From Nitrospirota bacterium (GTDB taxonomy: Bacteria > Nitrospirota > UBA9217): DNA of 5,536 nucleotides. The notes under the pieces are model-generated. The model had not been told where the DNA came from and did no database searches. It saw only the letters and a program-made list of their open reading frames with translations. Positions 1 to 5,536 of this stretch are shown in pieces. Position 1 is the stretch's first letter. Every line of letters starts with the position of its first letter. The position numbers were made by a program, and so were the translations under genes. Where the stretch lies: NCBI GenBank assembly GCA_013334545.1, contig JAAXXJ010000219.1, forward strand, positions 1 through 5,536, read 5' to 3'.

Positions 1-164
1 GTGAGGTGATCCACCAGGTGGAACTCCGGATCCAGCTGATGACCCAGCCCTTCCAGGGTGATCAGGGCCTTGAACAGCAGGGTCAGGTCGGGCGGCAGGG
101 ACAGGTTGTTGTCCCGCATGACCGCGGTGATCTCGGACAGGAGGAAGCCCACCGACGTGACCCT
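1..164 (-). pseudogene. AarF/UbiB (ABC1) kinase-family protein, internal to C-terminal fragment
   Basis: Read on the minus strand from about 149 down to base 3, the DNA gives 49 uninterrupted residues starting GFLLSEITAVMRDNN. They include LSLPPDLTLLFKALITLEG and then GLGHQLDPEFHLVDHL. The order LPPDL / LxKALxTLEG / LDPEF is the signature I know from the region after the kinase domain of AarF/ABC1/UbiB proteins, atypical kinases or ATPases linked to ubiquinone biosynthesis and other quinone or lipid functions. The 3' end lies beyond base 1. Upstream (above about 165) the same frame stays open, but its residues (LNSQSQSAR) are just the antisense of addB, so the gene is cut there and lacks its kinase domain, which would make up most of the protein. 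The frame shows no stop or frameshift. The family call rests on recalled consensus, not a search. The exact break is uncertain by about 15 bases. Confidence 0.72.
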
Positions 165-1752
165 GGCCGACTGGGACTGGCTGTTCAACATCAACCTCCA
201 GGCCTATCGGAAGCTGGAGGAAACGCTGGCATCCCTCCGCCAGGCGGGCAGGCTCTTCCCGGAATACCGCTACACCTTCAGCGAATGGCTGTTCCTGCTC
301 AAGAAGACCTTCATGCGCACCCGGTTCCAGGTACCTCCCGACGACGAGGGCGGCGTCCAGGTCCTGGGGCTCGAGGAAAGCACGGGCCGGCCGTGGGAGG
401 AGATATACCTGGGCGGGTTGATCGACGGCAAGTTTCCCCAGCGCCTGCCCCAGAACATCTTCCTGCCCGAGTCCTTCCTGGAGCCTCTCGGTGTGCGCAC
501 GCTCAATACCGCCCGCCAGAACGCTGCCTATCATTTCTACCGTCACCTGCTCTCGGCCCCCCGGGTGACGCTCACCTGCCCAGCAGTGGTCGGCGACAAG
601 CCGGTCGTGCCCTCGCCGTTCCTGGCCGAACTCGCACCCCTTCGCCTGGCACAGCTGCTGGAGGAAGATAAGGACGTCCAGTTCGATCTGCAAGTACAGG
701 ACAGCCGCAGCATGCCGGAGCTTGCAAAATCCATCAGCCTCGTGCGCGACCCTGCGGTCCTCACTATGGTCCTGAACGGCGACCAGGAGGGCATGGCAGC
801 CGTCCGGGCGGCCCTTGAACGACCGCCGGAGGCAGGTCCCGGGGCCATTGCCCCGCAGGACCGGACCGAGTTCTCCGTGACGGAGCTGGACGATTACCTC
901 GCATGCCCCTACGATTATTACGTGAAGCACCGGCTCAAAATCGCCCCGCTCGAGGAGGTGTCCGAGGACATCTCGGCCCTCGACAGGGGAAGCAAGGTGC
1001 ATTCGATCCTGAGAAGGTTCTACGAAGAGTGGAAGGGGCCGGTGACGGCAGCGGACCGGGAACGGGGCCGAGAGCTCCTCGCCTCGCTCGCCGAGGGCGA
1101 GTTCGGCCGGGAGGCAGACACCTTCCGGAACCGGCGGGAAAAGGAACTGTTCGTCACGGTCATGGCGGAGCGGTTCCTTAACGCGGAGGAAGCGTTCTGG
1201 AAGCAGGGTTTCCGGCCAGCGTACCTCGAACAGAAGATCGAGTCCTTCACGCTCACCCTCTCCGACGGCACCGTGGTCGAGCTCCACGGCAAGATCGACC
1301 GGATCGACGTTGACGAGAACGGCCACTTCATCGTGGTGGACTACAAGACCGGGAACTATCCGGGACCCGTGAAAGGCATGGAGCAGAAGATATTCCAGCT
1401 GCCCGTCTACGCCGTCATGGCCCGGCAGGCCATTGCAGGCACCGGTCCCGCGCTCAAGGTCCCCATCGGCCTCGCGTACTATGGCCTCAAGGGCGGCACC
1501 GGCGCCGGCGCCCGGGATGTCGTGCTGTATAACAAGGACGTACGGAGCGACCACCCCGCTGCAAAACCCCAGACCAGCCCCAAGAGCACTGAGGAGTTCG
1601 AAGCCATCCTGACGCGCAGCAGGGACAAGGCAAGGCAGGCGATCGAGGGCATCCGTGCGGGCCTGTTCCCCAACCTACCGCTCAACGCGGACAGGTGCCG
1701 CTATTGTCCGAACGATATGCTGTGCGATGCGAAGGAGCAGGACGAGGATTGA
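58..1752 (+). CDS. addB: ATP-dependent helicase/nuclease subunit B (AddB), N-terminally truncated
   Basis: This is the C-terminal half of AddB, the subunit that cuts one strand and, when intact, scans for Chi in the AddAB break-resection complex. Numbering from GTG58 gives 564 residues, against about 1,000-1,160 for the family. Residues 1 to about 31 are antisense of an aarF-like gene and are not AddB-like. From about 35 the end of the second helicase-like core follows (VLGLEESTGRPWEEIYLGGL, then DGKFP), then PSPFLAEL. The RecB-family nuclease domain is complete: GSKVH with H315, GKIDRID with D414, VVDYKTG with D428 and K430, and QLPVY with Q447 and Y451. The four cysteines of the AddB 4Fe-4S staple are present: C283 in YLACPYDYY, and C547, C550 and C556 spaced CX2CX5C. 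The start is uncertain: frame stops at 37-42 leave GTG58, ATG118 and GTG157 as options, none of them native. The first core with the degenerate ATP-binding loop is absent. The stop overlaps addA. Confidence 0.85.
   Translation: MIRALNSRVRSGGRDRLLSRMTAVISDRRKPTDVTLADWDWLFNINLQAYRKLEETLASLRQAGRLFPEYRYTFSEWLFLLKKTFMRTRFQVPPDDEGGVQVLGLEESTGRPWEEIYLGGLIDGKFPQRLPQNIFLPESFLEPLGVRTLNTARQNAAYHFYRHLLSAPRVTLTCPAVVGDKPVVPSPFLAELAPLRLAQLLEEDKDVQFDLQVQDSRSMPELAKSISLVRDPAVLTMVLNGDQEGMAAVRAALERPPEAGPGAIAPQDRTEFSVTELDDYLACPYDYYVKHRLKIAPLEEVSEDISALDRGSKVHSILRRFYEEWKGPVTAADRERGRELLASLAEGEFGREADTFRNRREKELFVTVMAERFLNAEEAFWKQGFRPAYLEQKIESFTLTLSDGTVVELHGKIDRIDVDENGHFIVVDYKTGNYPGPVKGMEQKIFQLPVYAVMARQAIAGTGPALKVPIGLAYYGLKGGTGAGARDVVLYNKDVRSDHPAAKPQTSPKSTEEFEAILTRSRDKARQAIEGIRAGLFPNLPLNADRCRYCPNDMLCDAKEQDED
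139..159 (+). promoter_or_regulatory. Fortuitous Shine-Dalgarno-like AGGAGG ahead of GTG157
   Basis: AGGAGG at 139-144 lies 12 bases before an in-frame GTG at 157. It is the best ribosome-binding match near the truncated addB start and would yield a 531-residue product. The six bases fall inside the aarF-like antisense segment, so this is a chance site created by the junction rather than an addB signal. The spacing is longer than the usual 5-9 bases. Confidence 0.25.
140..175. other. Junction between aarF-like fragment and truncated addB
   Basis: Homology to an AarF/UbiB protein on the minus strand stops at about 150-165, and homology to AddB on the plus strand starts at about 151-175 (residues TLADWDWLFNINLQ). 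Both genes are interrupted mid-protein and are in opposite orientations. I see no insertion-sequence end, target-site duplication, tRNA or inverted repeat at the join. It may be a deletion or inversion breakpoint, or an assembly artefact. Confidence 0.65.
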
Positions 1753-1754
1753 TG
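1732..1754 (+). promoter_or_regulatory. Translational coupling site, addB stop / addA start (TGATG)
   Basis: The addB stop TGA (1750-1752) shares its last base with the addA start ATG (1752-1754). The nearest Shine-Dalgarno-like sequence is AAGGAG at 1732-1737, 14 bases upstream and too far to be strong; GAGGA at 1744-1748 is too close, 3 bases away. Reinitiation by ribosomes finishing addB is the likely route, which fits roughly equal synthesis of the two subunits of one complex. No promoter is visible or expected between the genes. Confidence 0.7.
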
Positions 1755-4700
1755 GATACCACGGGACCTGATACCAACCGCTCGGTCCACCTCTCGGCCT
1801 CGGCCGGATCAGGGAAGACGCGCGCGCTGAAGGAACGCTACCTTGAGCTCCTCGACGAACTCGATGTCCGCGGCCTGAGCATCGACCAGGCCGTCGCCAT
1901 CACCTTCACGGACAAGGCGGCGGCCGAGATCAAGGAACGGGTCATGACATCCCTGCGGGAGCCCATGCTGAAGAAGATCATCCGGGGCAGCCAGGACCTC
2001 CGCATCTCCACGATACACTCTTTCTGCATGAACCTCCTGAAACGCTACCCCCTCGAGGCCGGCCTTCCGCCGGACTTCGGCATCCTCGACGAGCGGGACA
2101 AGGCGTACGAGGTCCAACAGGCCATCGAAGCGTCACTGGAGGAGATGGACCGGGATCCCGCGGTCATGGCTCCCCTCGGAAGGGCCTCCGCCGGGGAAGT
2201 GATCGCCGATGTCGAGTTCCTGCTTTCGATCAGGAGCAGGCTCAAGCGCATGGAGATCGACGCGGGCGGGCCCGATGGCCTCCTCGGCGCGGTCCGGTCC
2301 GGGATGGGCGTGGACGCTGCGGGGAAGGAGCTTGCGGCGCTCCTCGCCGGGACGGAATGGCGTGCTGCGTTCGAGCGCGTCGCCGCCCTGATCAATGAGA
2401 TCTGCGGGGACCCCGTCGAAGGCAGGGCTGAGGAACACCTCCTGCTCGCCAATACGCGCGACGCGGACAATGCCTACCAGGTGAGCGAGCGCCTGGCAGA
2501 TCTATTCCTCACGCAAAAAGGCGCCCGCCGTGCGAATCCCGCGATTCCAAAAGGCAAGCGTACGCCAAAGGTCTATGACCCCTATAAAGAAGCGTACCGG
2601 ACCGCCCAGGACCTGTTCATCCGTTTTCGCGAGCGCCATGCCCTGCTCAGCGCGGGCAGCGCGTCGATCTCGCTCCTCCGCCTGTTCCAGCGCGCAGAGG
2701 GCCTTTACCAGGACGCCAAGCTCCGGGAGGGCCTCCTGGACTTCGACGACCTTGAGATCTATGCCTACCGTCTGCTCCGGTCGCAGGAGTCGCCGGACGT
2801 CCTTTACTGGCTCGACCGGAAGATCCTCCATTTCCTCGTCGATGAGTTCCAGGACACAAGCGACATCCAATGGGCGATCCTGGACCGCCTGACCGAGGAA
2901 ATCTTTGCAGGCCAGGGAGCTGACAAGGGCATGCCCCCCACCCTGTTCGTGGTCGGCGACAGGAAGCAGTCCATCTACCGCTTCCGCGAGGCGAACTACC
3001 GGCTCATCGATACGATCCGAAAAAAGATGGAGCGGCTGCCCGAAGCCTTGCGCGAGATCAGGACGCTGGACCGGAACTTCCGCTCCGCCCCCGAGGTCGT
3101 CGGCGCCGTGAACAAAGTGTTCGGGACGCTCTGGAAGGATGACTATCAGCCATCGGAGGCTGCACGCTCGAGCCATGAGGGCAGCGTACGGCTCATCGAG
3201 GTCCTGCCTATGCGGCAGGGCGAGGGCGGACCTGAAGGCCTGACGGAAGCAGAGGCGCTGGCAAAGGAGATCTTACGGACCGTCAATGCCGGCACCCTGA
3301 TCCGCGTGCGCGCTGGGGACACCTGGACGGAGCGGCCTGTCCAGTTCGGCGATTGCGCGGTCCTGCTCCAGTCCCGGACAAAGCTCAAGGAGTACGAGGC
3401 AGCGCTGCTGGCCCAGGGGGTCCGCTTCCGTGTGATCGGCGGGATCGGCTTCTATGAAGAGAACGAGGTCCAGGCGATCATGAGCGTGCTGTTCTATCTC
3501 TGGAACCAGGACGACCGGCTGGCGCTTGCTGCAGCGCTCAAGTCGCTGCTTTTCGGCCTCGATGACCGGGACCTCTTTGCGCTCCTTCAGGAAGGCGGGA
3601 GCTTCGCCGAAGGGCTCCGCCTGTCCCGCCCGGACATCGCGGACACCCTGGAAGGATGGAGGACCCTCGCCGGCGTTGCCCCCCTCTCCCGCCTCATCCA
3701 CCGCATCATCGGCGATACGGCCGCCTATGTCCGGTTCGGCAGGCGTTCTCCGCAGGCCGTCTTCAACCTTGACAAGCTGCTCGACACGGCGCGGGATTTC
3801 GACCGCCGGGGATTTACCACGCTCCAGGACTTCGTCGAATGGGTGAAGGGCATCAGCGGATCGGAGCAGCGCGAGGCAACGGCGGACATGAACCTGCCCG
3901 GGGACAAAAGCGCTGTCAGCATCATGACCGTGCACAAGGCGAAGGGGCTGGAATTCCCCGTGGTCTTCCTGCCGGGCATGAACCAGCAGCCCCGCTCGGT
4001 GACGCACGGTCCAGCCATCATCATCGAGGAAAATGAGGGACGGCTGCGGATGGCCTCGAAGGACAACAGCAGCCCCGCCTACACCGAGATGTGGGCCCGC
4101 GAAAAAGGCGAACTGCAGCAAGAGCATCAGCGTCTGCTCTATGTCGCCATGACAAGGGCCTGCGACCACCTGGTCATGATCGGGGCGCTGGCAGCAGCGG
4201 AGACGCCGGTGAATCAGAACACGTGGCTCCAGTATCTCCATGACGCGATCCCCGCCCTCGTCAGCCCCAAGAGCGGACCGGGAGCGAGAGGGCTCTGCTT
4301 CTCGTATCCGGACTGGCAGGCAGAACCGCTCATCGAGGCCATGCAGGGGCCGCTGCGTGCGGCGCAGGGTCCGCAGGAACAGCCGGTGGTGACGGACCCG
4401 GCAGCGGTCCTCGGGAACATCGCACCCCTCCCGGCATCGCATGTTGAACGATGGACAACGGCCACCGATCACCTGGCCCGGGAGAAGGAACTGGTCCTCG
4501 AACTGTCCGCAATGCGGGAAGGCCGGCCGGTGTCCCCCCTCACCCGGGGTAACATCAACCACCGGAGCCTCGAGGCATACGCGACAACAGGGAGCTTCGA
4601 CCTCAGGTTGATCGCGAAGGAATTCCCCGAGATCATGGCCCTTGGGCCGGAAGAGCGCGAACGGTTCCTCGCTGATGTTGAGACGGTCCTCCGCGGCCTC

Positions 4701-5021
4701 ATGGGCAGCGAAGAGCTGGCGTGGGTCTTCAAGCAGCAGCCGGGCGCGTATGCCGAGCTCCCGTTCCTGTACCGCAAGGGAAATGAGATCATCAGCGGCG
4801 TCATCGACCGCCTGGTCGTCAAGGAGGGGGCGGGGTATGTTATCGACTACAAGTCCATCGCCGTCGAGAGCGACGACGCCCTGCAAACAGGGATCGACCA
4901 TTACCGACCCCAGATCAGGCTCTACTGCGAGGCGGCGAAGGAACTGTTCGGGCTGGCGTCGGTGGAGGGATACCTGCTGTTCCTGGACAGTCGCAGGCTG
5001 GCACTGACCGTGAAGGTGTAA
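1752..5021 (+). CDS. addA: ATP-dependent helicase/nuclease subunit A (AddA)
   Basis: AddA is the motor and one of the two nucleases of AddAB. It unwinds DNA 3'-5' from a double-strand end and cuts strands so that RecA can load. The 1,089 residues carry, in order: Walker A SASAGSGKT (15-23, K22); motif Ia AITFTDKAAAEIKERV (49-64); Ib STIHSFC (86-92); motif II VDEFQDT (D364, E365); motif III GDRKQSIYRFR (from 402); motif IV NFRS (442-445); motif V TVHKAKGLEF (from 726); and motif VI YVAMTRA (797-803, with R802). The C-terminal RecB-family nuclease has GNINH (H937), GVIDR (D1019), VIDYKS (D1032, K1034) and QIRLY (Q1054, Y1058), so it looks active. Length is slightly below the usual 1,150-1,240 but nothing essential is missing. 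ATG1752 was chosen because it overlaps the addB stop and places Walker A near the N terminus; the in-frame ATG at 1695 would add 19 residues from inside addB. RecB is the alternative, but the AddB partner argues against it. Confidence 0.95.
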   Translation: MDTTGPDTNRSVHLSASAGSGKTRALKERYLELLDELDVRGLSIDQAVAITFTDKAAAEIKERVMTSLREPMLKKIIRGSQDLRISTIHSFCMNLLKRYPLEAGLPPDFGILDERDKAYEVQQAIEASLEEMDRDPAVMAPLGRASAGEVIADVEFLLSIRSRLKRMEIDAGGPDGLLGAVRSGMGVDAAGKELAALLAGTEWRAAFERVAALINEICGDPVEGRAEEHLLLANTRDADNAYQVSERLADLFLTQKGARRANPAIPKGKRTPKVYDPYKEAYRTAQDLFIRFRERHALLSAGSASISLLRLFQRAEGLYQDAKLREGLLDFDDLEIYAYRLLRSQESPDVLYWLDRKILHFLVDEFQDTSDIQWAILDRLTEEIFAGQGADKGMPPTLFVVGDRKQSIYRFREANYRLIDTIRKKMERLPEALREIRTLDRNFRSAPEVVGAVNKVFGTLWKDDYQPSEAARSSHEGSVRLIEVLPMRQGEGGPEGLTEAEALAKEILRTVNAGTLIRVRAGDTWTERPVQFGDCAVLLQSRTKLKEYEAALLAQGVRFRVIGGIGFYEENEVQAIMSVLFYLWNQDDRLALAAALKSLLFGLDDRDLFALLQEGGSFAEGLRLSRPDIADTLEGWRTLAGVAPLSRLIHRIIGDTAAYVRFGRRSPQAVFNLDKLLDTARDFDRRGFTTLQDFVEWVKGISGSEQREATADMNLPGDKSAVSIMTVHKAKGLEFPVVFLPGMNQQPRSVTHGPAIIIEENEGRLRMASKDNSSPAYTEMWAREKGELQQEHQRLLYVAMTRACDHLVMIGALAAAETPVNQNTWLQYLHDAIPALVSPKSGPGARGLCFSYPDWQAEPLIEAMQGPLRAAQGPQEQPVVTDPAAVLGNIAPLPASHVERWTTATDHLAREKELVLELSAMREGRPVSPLTRGNINHRSLEAYATTGSFDLRLIAKEFPEIMALGPEERERFLADVETVLRGLMGSEELAWVFKQQPGAYAELPFLYRKGNEIISGVIDRLVVKEGAGYVIDYKSIAVESDDALQTGIDHYRPQIRLYCEAAKELFGLASVEGYLLFLDSRRLALTVKV

Positions 5022-5044
5022 TAGGCCGTTTCCGCTGCGGCCTG
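5022..5044 (+). terminator. Hairpin just after addA stop, weak terminator candidate
   Basis: AGGCCG (5023-5028) pairs with CGGCCT (5038-5043) around a 9-base loop, one base after the addA stop codon. A T-G wobble (5022/5044) could extend it. Position suits an operon end, but no T-run follows (GTTCTCC), so intrinsic termination would be poor. It may instead protect the 3' end of the mRNA. Confidence 0.3.
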
Positions 5045-5054
5045 TTCTCCGGTC

Positions 5055-5073
5055 AGGTCACTGAGATTGACCT
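5055..5073. other. Small inverted repeat after addA
   Basis: AGGTCA (5055-5060) and TGACCT (5068-5073) form a perfect 6-bp stem with a 7-base loop. A run of six A follows shortly after, from about 5079, which is a T-run only on the minus strand. It could act as a weak terminator for a converging gene or as an operator half-site pair. Six base pairs can occur by chance. Confidence 0.2.
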
Positions 5074-5104
5074 TGTTGAAAAAAGTATCTCTTGCAGCCT
5101 AATT

Positions 5105-5176
5105 CGTCATCCCCGTGAAAACGGGGACCCAGTAACAGCCTGAAACGCCTGGATTCCCGCCTGCGCGGGAATGACG
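5105..5176. repeat. Paired REP/dRS3-like palindromic repeat
   Basis: Two 28-nt arms, 5105-5132 and 5149-5176, face each other across a 16-nt spacer. As inverted copies they match at 21 of 28 positions. Each arm also folds on itself. The left forms a 7-bp stem (TCCCCGT/ACGGGGA) with a GAAA loop. The right forms an 8-bp stem (ATTCCCGC/GCGGGAAT) with a CTGC loop. The right hairpin fits ATTCCC-N8-GGGAAT, the dRS3 consensus described in Neisseria; similar elements are common between genes of many Proteobacteria. The pair can also fold as one long cruciform. Such units resemble REP/BIME elements, usually spread in trans by a transposase; none is encoded here. An RNA-stabilising or terminating effect on the addA transcript is possible but inferred. 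Confidence 0.8.
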
Positions 5177-5272
5177 GAAGAGAGAGCGAAAATCATTTTT
5201 GGATCTTCCGGGTTTTGTGTGGGTAATATTCTGTCACTATTACTTTTTTGCATATCCCCTTCGCAGCCTGAA

Positions 5273-5397
5273 CGAAATTTTGGACCGGTCTAAGGCCACG
5301 TCCGCTCGGCCGCGAAAACTCGGCCTCCGGCCTCAAACAGTTCACGTCCGCCCATCGGGACGCTTCCTTAGGCCAAGACCGGTGCCCCAAAATTTCG
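5273..5397. repeat. Imperfect inverted-repeat element, MITE-like candidate
   Basis: The left end, 5273-5297, reads CGAAATTTTGG, then ACCGGTC, then TAAGGCC. The right end, 5371-5397, is its imperfect reverse complement: GGCC, then GACCGGT, then CCAAAATTTCG. The outer 11 bases, the 7-base GACCGGT core and the inner GGCC match, separated by a 2-base length difference and a few changes. The 73-nt interior is GC-rich and holds the direct repeat CACGTCCGC (5297-5305 and 5343-5351) and a small CGTCC/GGACG hairpin (5345-5362). No clear target-site duplication flanks the element (CTGAA before, TAGGG after), and it encodes no transposase. The whole could form a 125-nt stem-loop in RNA or a cruciform in DNA. 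A non-autonomous mobile element or dispersed intergenic repeat is the best reading. Confidence 0.6.
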
Positions 5398-5527
5398 TAG
5401 GGCCGCTCCGGGGACATGCGGGATGTGGGGAAAAGCGTTTGAAGCCGTTGATCTCCACCCCATGCGAACATTCCCGGCATGTGACCGAGTCCGAGGGTTA
5501 AACATTTCAGACTGTTCGAGCCCGGAG
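5325..5527. repeat. 17-nt motif in two inverted copies
   Basis: CTCCGGCCTCAAACAGT at 5325-5341 and ACTGTTCGAGCCCGGAG at 5511-5527 are reverse complements at 15 of 17 positions. The first copy lies inside the inverted-repeat element at 5273-5397, the second near the right edge of the window. A CAGACTGTT-GAG-like motif is one I associate with dispersed intergenic repeats, so this may be a scattered repeat unit rather than a paired structure. Confidence 0.4.
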
Positions 5528-5536
5528 AGTATCACC

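Larger units (their letters stand above)
5022..5536. other. Gene-free, repeat-rich intergenic tail
   Basis: The 515 bases after addA contain no credible coding region. GC content drops clearly between about 5180 and 5260, where T-rich runs occur, and rises again inside the palindromic elements. Open frames of 95-100 codons on both strands (about 5193-5501) overlap each other, cross the inverted repeats and translate to low-complexity Arg/Pro-rich sequence without family resemblance. In 5398-5536 I see nothing beyond the second copy of the 17-nt motif. No promoter, tRNA, riboswitch or CRISPR unit was found. Confidence 0.6.

Noticed and set aside
6..671. 221-codon plus-strand open frame across the junction and early addB
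   Set aside because: It is an alternative frame of addB with Gly/Pro/Arg-rich composition and no family resemblance. High GC content makes such frames common.
1695..1751. Earlier in-frame ATG for addA
   Set aside because: It would add 19 residues encoded by the out-of-frame Fe-S cysteine region of addB. ATG1752 overlaps the addB stop in the usual coupled arrangement.
2502..3176. 224-codon minus-strand open frame opposite addA motifs II-IV
   Set aside because: Antisense shadow of well-conserved helicase motifs, with no recognisable domain or ribosome-binding site of note.
3273..4901. 542-codon minus-strand open frame opposite addA
   Set aside because: It lies wholly antisense to conserved AddA motifs V and VI and the start of its nuclease. 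Its translation is His/Arg/Asp-rich and resembles no family; high-GC codon structure explains it.
5105..5176. CRISPR-like reading of the two 28-nt repeats
   Set aside because: There are only two copies, they are inverted rather than direct, and the spacer is 16 nt. This is a palindromic repeat pair.
5199..5229. Promoter-like TTGGAT ... TAATAT
   Set aside because: The spacer is 19 bases and the -35 match is poor. The region is T-rich, and no gene follows within the window to give it a purpose.
5193..5501. Two overlapping 95-100-codon frames on opposite strands in the tail
   Set aside because: They cross the inverted repeats, overlap each other almost fully, have no credible family match and are explained as repeat sequence without stops.
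1..5536. A new defence or other undescribed system
   Set aside because: Both main genes are recognised AddAB subunits with standard motifs, and no accompanying effector, toxin, methylase or reverse transcriptase is present.

Overview
The window is high-GC, tightly packed bacterial DNA followed by a gene-free tail. It carries the distal part of an addB gene and a complete addA gene, the two subunits of the AddAB helicase-nuclease that processes double-strand DNA breaks for RecA-dependent repair. AddAB in place of RecBCD, the codon use, and the dispersed repeat of the CGTCAT-CCCG / CGGG-CCAG kind downstream suggest a Gram-negative bacterium, possibly of deltaproteobacterial or Nitrospirota type. 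That placement is inference and weak.

Layout. Bases 1 to about 150-165 read on the minus strand as a piece of an AarF/UbiB (ABC1) kinase-like protein, which runs off the left edge. At that point the homology switches abruptly to the middle of AddB on the plus strand, which continues to the stop at 1752. AddB is normally about 1,000 residues or more; here only the C-terminal half is present (end of the second helicase-like core plus the complete iron-sulfur nuclease domain). Two unrelated genes are therefore broken at the same point and joined. This is either a genomic rearrangement or an assembly chimera, and the sequence alone cannot decide. addA (1752-5021) follows with a TGATG stop/start overlap. 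It is intact, with all SF1A helicase motifs and a C-terminal RecB-family nuclease.

Bases 5022-5536 hold no credible gene. They contain two weak hairpins just after addA, a pair of 28-nt inverted arms each folding into its own hairpin (5105-5176, dRS3/REP-like), an imperfect palindromic element with 25/27-nt ends (5273-5397), and a 17-nt motif present twice in opposite orientation (5325-5341 and 5511-5527). This tail looks like a cluster of dispersed intergenic repeats.

Functionally, AddA supplies the ATP-driven 3'-5' helicase motor and one nuclease; AddB supplies the second nuclease and, in intact form, the Chi-scanning inactivated helicase fold, most of which is missing here. I see no sign of a previously undescribed system. 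The most noteworthy items are the aarF/addB junction and the repeat cluster.
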